A stretch of DNA of 64,000 nt from Deltaproteobacteria bacterium (lineage in GTDB: Bacteria > Myxococcota_A > Polyangia > Polyangiales > JADJMO01): assembly GCA_016182965.1 (NCBI GenBank), contig JACPFM010000132.1:36862-100861 (forward strand). Direction: 5' to 3'. Below, piece by piece: positions 52,408 to 60,706 of this stretch (position 1 is the first letter of the stretch; the number at the start of each line of letters is the position of its first letter). The position numbers and the translations under genes are program-made. The notes under the pieces were generated by a model. The model was not told where the DNA came from, ran no database searches, and saw only the letters and a program-made list of their open reading frames with translations.

Positions 52408-52953
52408 GTGAAGTTCAAGACCTTCCGCATGATCGTCATCGCCGCCGCCGGCGTGGTCGGCGTCGGCGTGCTGTTCGGCGTCTCGACCTGCTGCAAGAGC
52501 GCGGAGAAGAAGCCGCCTCTCGTCGAGAAGCCGCACGCCCCCGTCGAGAAGCCGCTGTCCGCACCGGCCGACACGACCGCGAAGGTCGCTCCCACGGTCG
52601 CGCCCACCGCAGCCGCCACGACGGCGGCCCCGCTGCCGGAAGGCGCCCTCGCGCTGCGCCCGATGGACGGCGACATCCTCGCGCGGCTCGCGCAGCCCAT
52701 GTCGGGCGACAAGGTGAAGGACGCGTTCCCCGGGCGCTCCTACAAGGTGAACCTCTACAAAGAGGGCCCCGGCGGCAAGCCCGACCGCCTCAAGCTCGAT
52801 CTCGATCGCGACGACAAGTGGGACGAGAAATGGTCGGTCGAGCAGAAGGACGGCCAGGAGGTGATCAAGCGACAGGTCGCCCCCGCCGACGACGAGAAGT
52901 ACACCGAGGAGTACCGGCTGAGCGCCGGCGCCTGGGTCCCCAAGAAGAAGTGA
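52408..52953 (+). CDS. Exported or lipoprotein-like protein with soluble C-terminal domain
   Basis: A 181-residue protein starting GTG 52408. One N-terminal hydrophobic helix (VIAAAGVVGVGVLFGVSTCC) ends in two cysteines, a possible lipobox variant (GVSTC); it may be a lipoprotein or a simple anchor. A Pro/Ala/Thr linker with repeated VEKP is followed by a small domain with several Lys/Asp pairs (DRLKLDLDRDDKWDEKWSVE). No family recognised. It lies 6 bases after the third radical SAM gene and 7 bases before the asparaginase. Confidence 0.72.
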   Translation: MKFKTFRMIVIAAAGVVGVGVLFGVSTCCKSAEKKPPLVEKPHAPVEKPLSAPADTTAKVAPTVAPTAAATTAAPLPEGALALRPMDGDILARLAQPMSGDKVKDAFPGRSYKVNLYKEGPGGKPDRLKLDLDRDDKWDEKWSVEQKDGQEVIKRQVAPADDEKYTEEYRLSAGAWVPKKK

Positions 52954-52960
52954 TCCGCGA

Positions 52961-53887
52961 ATGACGACACCTGCATCCCGCGCTCTTCCCCCTTCGTCCT
53001 GGTGCATCCTCGTGCACGGCGGCGCCGGCTACATCGCGGCCGAGCGGCGCGCCGCTCACGCCGAGGGCTGCGCTCGCGCGGCCGAGGTCGGCGCCGCGAT
53101 CCTGCGCGCCGGCGGCTCCGCGGTCGACGCGGTCGAGGCCGCGGTCCGCGCCCTCGAAGACGATCCGCTGTTCAACGCGGGCACCGGCGCTTGCCTCAAC
53201 GAGGACGGCGTCATCGAGCTCGACGCCGCGATCATGGAGGGCGCGACCCTCCGCGCCGGCGGCGTCGCGGCGATGCCGCCGTTCAAGAACCCCATCGCGA
53301 TCGCGCGCGCCGCGATGGAGGACGGCAGACACGTCCTCTACGCCGCGCACGGCGCCGCCCGCTTCGCGATGAGCAAGGGCTTCGCGCGCGCGACGGTCGA
53401 CGAGCTGCGCACCGACCACGCGTACGACCGCTGGAGGGCGCTCAAGGACGGTCAGGCGACCGAGAAGGGCTACGCCGGCGGCACGGTCGGCGCCGTCGCG
53501 CGCGATGCGCAGGGGCACGTCGCGGCGGCGACCAGCACGGGCGGCATGATGGACAAGGCCGCCGGCCGCGTCGGCGACACGCCGCTGCTCGGCGCCGGCA
53601 CGTGGGCCGACGACGATCACGGCGCCGCTTCGACCACCGGCCACGGCGAGGCGTTCATCCGCACCGCCTTCGCGGTGCGCGTGGTCGAGGGGCTCGCGCA
53701 CGCGACCGATCTGGAGGCCCACCTCGCCGCCGACCTCAGCCGGATGCGGGCGCGGACGGGCAGCTGCGGCGGCGTCATCCTCGTCGATTGCAAGGGGAGC
53801 GCCGCGTGGGCGCGGAACACCGAGACGATGAGCTGGGCCGTCGTCCGGATGGACGGCGCCGGCGAGTCGCGCGAGTCGGGGGCCTGA
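52961..53887 (+). CDS. Type-2 L-asparaginase / isoaspartyl peptidase (Ntn hydrolase)
   Basis: A 308-residue Ntn-hydrolase precursor. HGGAGYI near the start is the family signature, and the autocleavage site is YAGGTVGAVA with the new N-terminal nucleophile T175. Downstream motifs STGGMMDKAAGRVGDTP and TGHGE are also conserved. It hydrolyses isoaspartyl dipeptides and L-asparagine in the cytoplasm. It ends with TGATG overlapping the trmD start by one base. No signal peptide. It forms the distal part of the radical-SAM operon by spacing, but this could be chance. Confidence 0.93.
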   Translation: MTTPASRALPPSSWCILVHGGAGYIAAERRAAHAEGCARAAEVGAAILRAGGSAVDAVEAAVRALEDDPLFNAGTGACLNEDGVIELDAAIMEGATLRAGGVAAMPPFKNPIAIARAAMEDGRHVLYAAHGAARFAMSKGFARATVDELRTDHAYDRWRALKDGQATEKGYAGGTVGAVARDAQGHVAAATSTGGMMDKAAGRVGDTPLLGAGTWADDDHGAASTTGHGEAFIRTAFAVRVVEGLAHATDLEAHLAADLSRMRARTGSCGGVILVDCKGSAAWARNTETMSWAVVRMDGAGESRESGA

Positions 53888-54591
53888 TGCGGGTCGACCT
53901 CGTCACGCTGTTCCCCGAGCTCTTCGAGCGCTTCTTCGACACGAGCTTCGTCGGACGCGCGGTCGAGAGGGGCATCTTGGAGGTCCGCTTCCAGTCGCCT
54001 CGCGACTTCGGGCTCGGCAAGCACCAGTCCGTCGACGACACACCGTACGGCGGCGGCTCCGGGATGGTCATGCGCGTCGACGTGCTCGTCGCCGCGTTCG
54101 AGGCGCTCGACGCCAAGGCCGAAGCCGCGGGCCAGCCGCGCGCGCGCCGCGTGCTGCTCACCCCGCAGGGTCAGCGCTTCGAGCAGCGCACGGCGACGCG
54201 CCTGTCGGGCGAGCCGGCGATCATGCTCGTCTGCGGCCGCTACGAGGGCTTCGACGAGCGCGTACGCGGCTTCGTCGACGAGGAGCTCTCGCTCGGCGAC
54301 TTCGTGATGACCGGCGGCGAGGTCGCCGCGATGGCGATCGTCGAGGCGACGGTGCGCCTCCTCCCCGGCGTGCTCGGCAACGAGGCGTCGACCCACGAGG
54401 AGTCGCACGCGCCGGCGACCGGCGGCATGCTCGAGTACCCGCACTACACGCGGCCGGTCGAGTTCCGCGGCCTGCGCGTGCCCGACGTCCTGCAGAGCGG
54501 CCACCACGCGCAGATCGAGAAGTGGCGACGGGAGCAGTCGCAGGAGCGAACCGCCGAGCGGCGACCGGATCTGCTGAAGAAGCCGGTCTAG
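53887..54591 (+). CDS. trmD: tRNA (guanine-37-N1)-methyltransferase TrmD
   Basis: A 234-residue SPOUT methyltransferase that makes m1G37 in tRNA to prevent frameshifting. Motifs are complete: DLVTLFPELFE, DDTPYGGGSGMVMR, LTPQGQRF, LVCGRYEGFDERV, SLGDFVMTGGEVAA (trefoil knot) and LPGVLGNEAS, and ERRPDLL at the end. Start ATG 53887 overlaps the preceding stop. The stop TAG sits inside the first unit of the heptamer repeat array that follows. Not near rpsP/rimM/rplS as in many bacteria. Confidence 0.97.
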   Translation: MRVDLVTLFPELFERFFDTSFVGRAVERGILEVRFQSPRDFGLGKHQSVDDTPYGGGSGMVMRVDVLVAAFEALDAKAEAAGQPRARRVLLTPQGQRFEQRTATRLSGEPAIMLVCGRYEGFDERVRGFVDEELSLGDFVMTGGEVAAMAIVEATVRLLPGVLGNEASTHEESHAPATGGMLEYPHYTRPVEFRGLRVPDVLQSGHHAQIEKWRREQSQERTAERRPDLLKKPV

Positions 54592-55007
54592 AGTCTAGAG
54601 TCTAGAGTCTAGAGTCCGGCGAGCCGCGGGATGTGGAGTGGGTCCTGCTCCAGCTCCTGGACCCGCGCGGCCGCAAGCGTTTCCGTGGTTCCTGATCACC
54701 GCGGGCTGAAGCCCGCGGCAACACGCGCAAGCCCCGCTTCGCGGGGCTCAGCGGACGATTCCGGTGAGTCGAGCCTGGAGCTGCGGACAACACACCTGCG
54801 GCGGACGTCCGAGCAAGCCCAGCGAAGCTGGGCTTCAGAGGGCATGCCGTGGGCTTCAGCCCGCGGACATGAAAGGAAAGCACTTTTCGGGAGCTTTCTT
54901 CGCGCGCTCGCCTCGGTGGCATCAGCCTGACGACAGGGTCGAACCTCCGCCGAGCGGCTCTAGACTCTAGACTCTAGACTCTAGACTCTAGACTCTAGAC
55001 TCTAGAC
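54586..55007. repeat. Intergenic element: inverted heptamer tandem arrays enclosing REP-like hairpins
   Basis: Four perfect direct units of GTCTAGA at 54586-54613 (overlapping the trmD stop) and seven of the reverse complement TCTAGAC at 54959-55007 bound a 345-base core with no gene. Inside the core are hairpins: CCGCGGGC/TGAA/GCCCGCGG at 54699-54718, AGCCCCGC/TTC/GCGGGGCT at 54730-54748, AAGCCCAGC/GAA/GCTGGGCTT at 54815-54835 and an inverted partner CCGTGGGC/TTCA/GCCCGCGG at 54847-54866. Convergent trmD and pilQ end here, so transcription termination is one possible role. Confidence 0.9.
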
Positions 55008-55024
55008 TCGGAACGGTTTCGCGC

Positions 55025-57340
55025 CTACTTCCCGAGCGCCTCGGCGCGGTTCACGATGCGCGGCGTCAGGAAGATCACGAGCTCGCTGCGCGTGTCGCTC
55101 GCGCGGCGGCGCTGGAAGAGGATGCCGATGATCGGGATCGACCCGAAGAACGGCACCTGATCGATGCTGCGGCCGGTGTTGCGCGTGAAGATGCCGCCGA
55201 TGACCACCGTCGCGCCGTCGGGCACGAGCAGGTCGGTCTCCGCCTGACGCTTGAGGATGGTGGGGTCGCCGCGGGCCGACGTCTGGTTGAAGTCGGGCTC
55301 GTCGCGGTTGATGCGCACGTGCATCGCGATGCTGCCGTCGGCGGTGACGTGCGGCTTCACGACCAGCGCGAGCTTGGCCTCCTGGAACGTCGTCTGCACG
55401 CCCTGGGCGCTGATCTGCGAGAACGGGATCATCGTTCCCTGGCTGATCGTCGCCTCGCGGTTGTCGAGTGTCAGGATGCGCGGGCTCGAGATGATCCGCA
55501 GCATGCCGTTGGTCTCGGCCGCGGACAGGCGCACGTTCAGGTTCACGACGTTGTTGATCGACCCGAGGCTGAAGCCGATGCCGCCGCCCTGCCCGGTGCC
55601 GACGGTCGCCGGCAGGTTCACCGCGAAGTTCGGGTTGGGGATCAGGTTGGTCGCCGGCGACAGACCGGCCGTGGGGGTCAGCTGATCGCTGCCGCCGCCG
55701 ACCACGCCGATGCGGCTCGGGAACGAGAGCCCGGTCGGGTTGCCGGTCGCGGTCGACATGGTGGCGTCGCCGCCCCATTGGATGCCGACGTCGCGCAGGT
55801 AGCGGCTCGTCGCCTCGACGATGCGCGCCTCGATGAGCACCTCGGGCGTCTGCGTGTCGAGGCTGTGCACCAGCGCCTCGATCTGGTCGAGGTTTCCGGC
55901 GACGTCGCGCACGATCAGCACGTTGGTGCGCTCGTCGATGGTGATCGAGCCGCGCGGCGACTTGAGCTCCGCCGCCTTGGCGGCGAGCTCGGTCGCGTTC
56001 GCGTAGGAGACCGGGATGAGGCGCGTCTCGATCGGCGCGAGCTCGAGCTCCTGCTTCTTCTTGGCGATGGCCATCTCGCGCTCTTTCTCGAGCGCGTCGG
56101 CCTTGGCCACGCGGATCAGGTTGCCGGTGCGCACCATGCCGAGGTGCTTCGCCTGCAAGACGACGTCGAGCGCCTGGTCCCATGGCACGTTCTTCATCTT
56201 GATCGTGACCGAGCCCGACACGTCGTCGGCGGTCACGATGTTCACCTTCCCCACGTCGGCGAGCAGACGGAGGATGTTGTGGATGTCGGCGTCCTTGAAG
56301 TCGAGGTCGATGCGGCGCCCGGTGTACTTGCCGCCGGCCTGCATCGGGACGCTCGAGAGGAACGACGAGGCGCTGTCGTCGGACGACTCCTCCACGAACA
56401 GCGGCGCGTCCTTGGCGATCGTCTTCGTCTTCTTGGCGATGCCACCATCGGGGCCGACGCCGGTGACGCTCGATGCGTCGCTCTTGGCCGCGCTCGCCTT
56501 GGTGAAGGTCCACACCAGCACCGCGGTGCCGTCGTCCTTCGTCTCGACCTTCACGTCCGCGCTCACGTCGGGCCCGCGGTCGGCCTCCAGGATTACGGCG
56601 CCGCCGCTCTTGTACGTCGAGACCGCGCTGACGTTGCCCTTGAAGGCGGAGACGTCGAGCACCCGCTCGAGATCGGCGGGGAGCATGGCGCCGGAGAGCT
56701 CGATGCGGCTCTTGCCCGGACCGGACGCGCTCGAGCTGTAGGTCGGCTGCCCGGTGAGCTTCACCATCACCTTGTCGGTCGCGCCATCGTGCGCGAACGA
56801 GACGTCCTTGATGGCGGTCGCCTTCCCCGGCGCCGGCTTGCCGTCCGCCCCGTCGACGGGAGAGAGCCAGACACGGAGCGTCGTGCCGTCGACGCGGACG
56901 CGATACGTCGAGTCCTTGGTGAGCGCGATCGACACGCGGGTGAGCGACTTGCCGCCGCTCTCTGCGACCTGCGTCATCACCCCGCCGACCACGCCTGCCT
57001 TCGCCGTGATCGCGGTGACCGACGGATCGACGTCGGCGTCGCTCACGTCGACGATCACGCGCCCGGTGTCGACCCGCGCGGTGTACGTCGGCGTCGCGGT
57101 CCCGACGACCTCGACCTCGGTGACGCCCCCCTTCACCTTGGGGGCGCCGACGGCGGCTGCCGCCGCGTCGTCGAGGACGTGCACCTGCACCTTCTTGACG
57201 TGGTTCGCACCTGCCGGGGCCGCGTGGACCAGCGGCGAGACGGAGCCGGTGATCATCACTCCGCTCATGAAGAGCGGACCGAGTCGCCGTCGCGCGGCAG
57301 GCTTCGGCACCGGTTGGTTTCGTCGTGAACGTTGCGGCAT
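55025..57340 (-). CDS. pilQ: Type IV pilus secretin PilQ
   Basis: A 771-residue outer-membrane secretin from ATG 57340. After a signal peptide (MSGVMITGSVSPLVHAA) come AMIN-like beta domains (about 50-290), a short secretin/TonB-type domain (RRIDLDFKDADIHNILRLLADVGK, about 345-400), a Secretin_N domain (TRLIPVSYANATELA) and the C-terminal secretin barrel (VLIEARIVEATSRYLRDVGIQWG through the closing VPDGATVVIGGIFTRNT and SELVIFLTPRI). It forms the ring through which the pilus exits. GAGGAG precedes the ATG. It is last in the leftward pilMNOPQ operon. Confidence 0.97.
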   Translation of the reverse strand: MPQRSRRNQPVPKPAARRRLGPLFMSGVMITGSVSPLVHAAPAGANHVKKVQVHVLDDAAAAAVGAPKVKGGVTEVEVVGTATPTYTARVDTGRVIVDVSDADVDPSVTAITAKAGVVGGVMTQVAESGGKSLTRVSIALTKDSTYRVRVDGTTLRVWLSPVDGADGKPAPGKATAIKDVSFAHDGATDKVMVKLTGQPTYSSSASGPGKSRIELSGAMLPADLERVLDVSAFKGNVSAVSTYKSGGAVILEADRGPDVSADVKVETKDDGTAVLVWTFTKASAAKSDASSVTGVGPDGGIAKKTKTIAKDAPLFVEESSDDSASSFLSSVPMQAGGKYTGRRIDLDFKDADIHNILRLLADVGKVNIVTADDVSGSVTIKMKNVPWDQALDVVLQAKHLGMVRTGNLIRVAKADALEKEREMAIAKKKQELELAPIETRLIPVSYANATELAAKAAELKSPRGSITIDERTNVLIVRDVAGNLDQIEALVHSLDTQTPEVLIEARIVEATSRYLRDVGIQWGGDATMSTATGNPTGLSFPSRIGVVGGGSDQLTPTAGLSPATNLIPNPNFAVNLPATVGTGQGGGIGFSLGSINNVVNLNVRLSAAETNGMLRIISSPRILTLDNREATISQGTMIPFSQISAQGVQTTFQEAKLALVVKPHVTADGSIAMHVRINRDEPDFNQTSARGDPTILKRQAETDLLVPDGATVVIGGIFTRNTGRSIDQVPFFGSIPIIGILFQRRRASDTRSELVIFLTPRIVNRAEALGK

Positions 57341-57357
57341 GGGGGCCACTCCTCGAC

Positions 57358-57378
57358 TTGTATAAGTAGCTTATACAA
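57358..57378. promoter_or_regulatory. Perfect A/T-rich inverted repeat upstream of pilQ
   Basis: Arms TTGTATAAG and CTTATACAA are perfectly complementary with a 3-base TAG spacer, in sequence of about 25% G+C inside a GC-rich region. It lies 17 bases upstream of the pilQ ATG, between pilP and pilQ. It looks like a repressor operator or a site covering a pilQ-specific promoter; it is not followed by T residues in the sense of a terminator. Protein unknown. Confidence 0.6.
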
Positions 57379-57510
57379 ATGCCCGCGCGCTTCTGTCGCG
57401 CGGTGGTCGCGATCGGCAAAGATCGCGCCCGACCAAGACTTACAATCGACGTCGCGCACGGGCCAAGAAAGCGCCTGCGCCCGTCCGGCCAGGGGCCGGC
57501 CACGAAACGG

Positions 57511-58110
57511 TCAGCTCTTCTCCCCCTCCGTGTGGAGCGGGATCTCGCGGTACGTCGGCGCCACCTCGGGGTGGAGCGTGTCCTCGCGGACCAGCACCAC
57601 CTCGTTGGGTTTGACGCGATCGACCTTCCAGTAGAGCGGGTAGCTGCTCATCGCGCCCGGACCGAGCTTCACCATCTCGCCGCGCCCGATGTGCATGCCG
57701 CGCGCGACGACCCAGCCCTTGCCCTGCGGGTCGACGAACATCGCCTTCATGCCGTCGCCCGCGCTGACGATGGCGACGAGCTTCAGCTCGTCGATCGCGA
57801 ACTTCTCGAGCACCACCTGGTACTGCGGGACGACCTTGGCCTCGCCCGTCGGCTTGACCACCTGGGCGAAGGGGTGGAACGGGTCGCGGCTCGAGTCGCT
57901 CTCGGTGAAATCGGCCTCGTTGTAGACCGGACCGGCGACGACCGAGGCCGACGCGGACGGCGACACCGAGGGCCTCGGCGCCGGACGCGCGGCGGCGGCG
58001 GTGGGCGGCGGCGGCGGCGCGCTCGACGAGCTGCAGGCCGCGGCCAGCGAGAGCCCTGCTGCGACGAGCGCGAGCGGCAAGGAGCGACGCACGACGGTTG
58101 CGGCGTTCAT
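57511..58110 (-). CDS. pilP: Type IV pilus assembly lipoprotein PilP
   Basis: A 199-residue lipoprotein with signal MNAATVVRRSLPLALVAAGLSLAAAC (Cys near 26), a Pro/Ala-rich flexible linker and the small beta-domain of PilP (KLVAIVSAGDGMKAMFVDPQGKG, VGRGxxG-like HIGRGEMVKL). It bridges the inner-membrane PilNO complex and PilQ. Its start overlaps the pilO stop by 4 nt. Between its stop and pilQ are 170 bases containing an A/T-rich inverted repeat. Confidence 0.95.
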   Translation of the reverse strand: MNAATVVRRSLPLALVAAGLSLAAACSSSSAPPPPPTAAAARPAPRPSVSPSASASVVAGPVYNEADFTESDSSRDPFHPFAQVVKPTGEAKVVPQYQVVLEKFAIDELKLVAIVSAGDGMKAMFVDPQGKGWVVARGMHIGRGEMVKLGPGAMSSYPLYWKVDRVKPNEVVLVREDTLHPEVAPTYREIPLHTEGEKS

Positions 58111-58757
58111 CGCGGTGCTCCGGGTGCGGCGGGTGCGGCGGGCGCCCCGGGCGCAGCGGGCGCACCGGGCGCCGGCGCCGCGGGCTTGGGCAGCGCGCGG
58201 AACGTCGTGGTCAGGCAGCGCGTGGTGAGGGTGGTCTCGTCGTTGTCGCCCACCTTCGGCATGCCCATGTCGATGTTCTCGACGTTGATGATGCGGTCGA
58301 GGCGGCTGATCCCCGCGAAGAACTTCGCGATCTGGTGGAACTTGCCGGTGACCTCGAGACGGACGGGTACGCGCGCGTAGAACTGCTGGTTCTGCTCGTC
58401 CATCGGGTTGACGCTGCGAACCTTGAGCCCGGCGATCTCCGCCTGCTGGTTCACGTTCTGGAGGAAGGACGCCATCTCCGTCGACTCGGGGAGGATCTTG
58501 TTCAGCTCGCGGGCGCGAGCCTTCTTCTCCTCGAGCCTCGTCGAGTCGTCGACGTACGCCTTGTAGGCCTGGGCCGCCTGCGCGTCCTCGGTCTGCAGCT
58601 GCGCGTGCCGGTCCTGCGCCGCGCGGACCGCGTTCGCCAGATCGGACCAGAAGAAGAAGTAGTAGACGAGCGCGACGAGCGCGAGGCCGGCGAATCCGAT
58701 GAGCAGCTTCGCGCCGGTCCCGAGCTTCGGCAGTGCCTTTCCAGCGGGGGGGGCCAT
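58107..58757 (-). CDS. pilO: Type IV pilus assembly protein PilO
   Basis: A 216-residue inner-membrane protein with one N-terminal span (LLIGFAGLALVALVYYFFFW), a coiled-coil periplasmic segment (AQDRHAQLQTEDAQAAQAYK, then EEKKARARELNKILPE) and the C-terminal alpha/beta fold of PilO (VPVRLEVTGKFHQIAKFFAGISRLDRI). It pairs with PilN to form the platform alignment complex. The first base overlaps the pilN stop. The C-terminal 20 residues are a Pro/Ala repeat (PAAPGAPAA). Confidence 0.95.
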   Translation of the reverse strand: MAPPAGKALPKLGTGAKLLIGFAGLALVALVYYFFFWSDLANAVRAAQDRHAQLQTEDAQAAQAYKAYVDDSTRLEEKKARARELNKILPESTEMASFLQNVNQQAEIAGLKVRSVNPMDEQNQQFYARVPVRLEVTGKFHQIAKFFAGISRLDRIINVENIDMGMPKVGDNDETTLTTRCLTTTFRALPKPAAPAPGAPAAPGAPAAPAAPGAPR

Positions 58758-59404
58758 CAGTACTTCACCTTCGCCTTCAGCTCGAAGACGGTCGTCGAGT
58801 AGGTGACGCCGAGCGCCTGGTCCTTCTCCATCTTCTCCTCCGTGCGGACCAGACGCACGTCGGTGAAGAACTTGGAGACGGTCACGCGGCGGAGGAACTC
58901 GGCGACGTCATCGTTCGTCTTGCCGAAGCCCTTGATGGTGACGGCACGATCGATCTCCTTGAACTCGATCAGCCACAGCCGGTGCGGATCCCACTTCTCG
59001 CTCGGCACCGCGCCCGGATTCTCGCGGCGGAGCTTCTCGAGAGCGTCGGCGTCGATCGACGGCAGCTTGCGCGGGGTGAGCATGCGCGAGAGCTCGAGCA
59101 TCATGGCCGTCGGACCGGTGCGGCCCGACTGCAGCTTGGCGATCGCGTCCTCGCGCGCCTGGTACTCGGCGAGCTGCTTCTTCACCGCCTCGTGGTTGGC
59201 GACCTTCGCCTTCTTGTCGGCGATGGACGCCTCGATCGCGCGGTTGGACTCGAGCTGATCGTCGAGCTCCTTCTTCTTGCCGGCGTGGACGACGACGATG
59301 CCGACGATCTCGAGGAGGGCGGCGGCGATCAGCACGGCCACCCAGGCCTTGCTGCCTTCGCGCTTCGCTTCGCGCCGACGCGGGAGCAGGTTTACGCGGA
59401 TCAT
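58757..59404 (-). CDS. pilN: Type IV pilus assembly protein PilN
   Basis: A 215-residue inner-membrane protein with the family start MIRVNLLPRRREAKR, one span (WVAVLIAAALLEIVGIVVVHA), a coiled coil (KKKELDDQLESNRAIEASIAD) and the PilN beta domain (WLIEFKEIDRAVTIKGFGK). The N-terminal NLLP motif binds PilM in the cytoplasm. Start overlaps the pilM stop by 4 nt; the operon order is M, N, O, P, Q. Confidence 0.96.
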   Translation of the reverse strand: MIRVNLLPRRREAKREGSKAWVAVLIAAALLEIVGIVVVHAGKKKELDDQLESNRAIEASIADKKAKVANHEAVKKQLAEYQAREDAIAKLQSGRTGPTAMMLELSRMLTPRKLPSIDADALEKLRRENPGAVPSEKWDPHRLWLIEFKEIDRAVTIKGFGKTNDDVAEFLRRVTVSKFFTDVRLVRTEEKMEKDQALGVTYSTTVFELKAKVKY

Positions 59405-60453
59405 GCGCGCTTCTCCCGATCCTTGCGCAGCGAGAGGCCGAGCGCGACGGCGAGCTGCTCGCCGCGCTGCTGCGCGATCTGCGGGTTGACTCCGGCCTCG
59501 ACCTGGACCTTCGACATGGGGTTGAACCGCTCCACGGGCACGCGCGCGCGGCGCTCGATCGCGGTCGCCAGGCTGGGGAGCGAGGCGCCGCCGCCGGCGA
59601 GGAAGATGCGCGAGATCTCGGACTCGCCACTGGTGGCGAGGAAGAAGTCGAGCGAGCGCTGGATCTCGCCGGCGAGCCCGTCGGCGACCTGCGCGAGGAC
59701 GTTCTGCACCTGCGCGGGCACCGGCTCGGTCCCGGTGCCTCCGAGCTTGTACGCCTCGGCCTGCTCGCGCGACACGCCGAGCTGCTTCTGGATCTCCTCG
59801 GTGAACGCGTTGCCGCCGTTGGCGATGTCGCGCGTGAACGCGGAGACGCCCTTGGCGACGATGTTCAGCGAGGTGAGCGACGCGCCGACGTTGAGCAGCG
59901 CGACCGTCTGGTCACCGGGGAGCCCGTAGGTGATCTCGAAGATGTTCTGCAGGCAGAAGGCGTCGATGTCGACGCACAGCGGCTTGAGCTTCGCCTCGCG
60001 CACCAGCTCGGCGTAATCGTTGATCTCGTCACGCTTGGCGGCGACCAGCAGGAGGTCCATCTGGCCCGCCTCGGGGCGGCGACGCAGCACCTCGTAGTCG
60101 ATCTGCACGTCCTTGATGTCGAACGGGATGTGCTGCTCGGCCTCCCACTGGATCTGCTCGTCCAGCTCGGCGGCGGTCATCAAGGGGACGCTGATCTTCC
60201 GGATGATCACCGACTGCCCGCTCACGCCGAGGGCGACGTCCTTCTGCTTCACGCCCGCGTCACGGAAGCACTTGGTGAGCGCCTCCACGACCGCGCCCGA
60301 GTTCATGACGTGCCCGTCGATGATCGTCTGCGGGGGAAGCGGCTCGTATCCCAGCTTCACCAGCGCGAGGCCCTTGCGGGTCTCCTTCAGCTGGCAAACC
60401 TTGATGGCGCTCGACCCGATGTCGACCCCGACGAGGTTCTTGCCTTCGGCCAT
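59401..60453 (-). CDS. pilM: Type IV pilus assembly ATPase-like protein PilM
   Basis: A 350-residue cytoplasmic actin-like protein from ATG 60453. Phosphate-binding motif VGVDIGSSAIKV, connect motifs in ALLNVGASLTSLNI and the adenosine motif IFLAGGGASLPSLATAIE are present. It binds the PilN N-terminus on the inner face of the membrane. It heads the leftward operon; the 250 bases upstream carry its promoter, divergent from the LysM/DUF882 gene. An upstream extension in frame adds 16 residues with no family similarity. Confidence 0.97.
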   Translation of the reverse strand: MAEGKNLVGVDIGSSAIKVCQLKETRKGLALVKLGYEPLPPQTIIDGHVMNSGAVVEALTKCFRDAGVKQKDVALGVSGQSVIIRKISVPLMTAAELDEQIQWEAEQHIPFDIKDVQIDYEVLRRRPEAGQMDLLLVAAKRDEINDYAELVREAKLKPLCVDIDAFCLQNIFEITYGLPGDQTVALLNVGASLTSLNIVAKGVSAFTRDIANGGNAFTEEIQKQLGVSREQAEAYKLGGTGTEPVPAQVQNVLAQVADGLAGEIQRSLDFFLATSGESEISRIFLAGGGASLPSLATAIERRARVPVERFNPMSKVQVEAGVNPQIAQQRGEQLAVALGLSLRKDREKRA

Positions 60454-60706
60454 GCATTGCTCCGTACAGAGCACGAACGGGAGTGCGGGTTCCCTCCACA
60501 CCCTCCTCCGAGCTTCGATTCAGCATGGCATCCGGGTCACGAGCCGGCCAAGAAAGTTCGCGTCGAGCCACTCGCGGCTCCGGCCGCGCACGCGCCCGGC
60601 GGCCCGGGCGCCGGGCCGGCACCGCGCCGCCTTGCGCCCGTGCGGTGCTCGCCGTAACCATGATGCCCCCGGCTTCTCGAGCCCGCCCGCCTTCGGTCAG
60701 GTAGTC

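Noticed and set aside
54586..55007. IS element or integron attC
   Set aside because: No transposase or integrase; ends are tandem heptamers, not terminal inverted repeats with target duplications.
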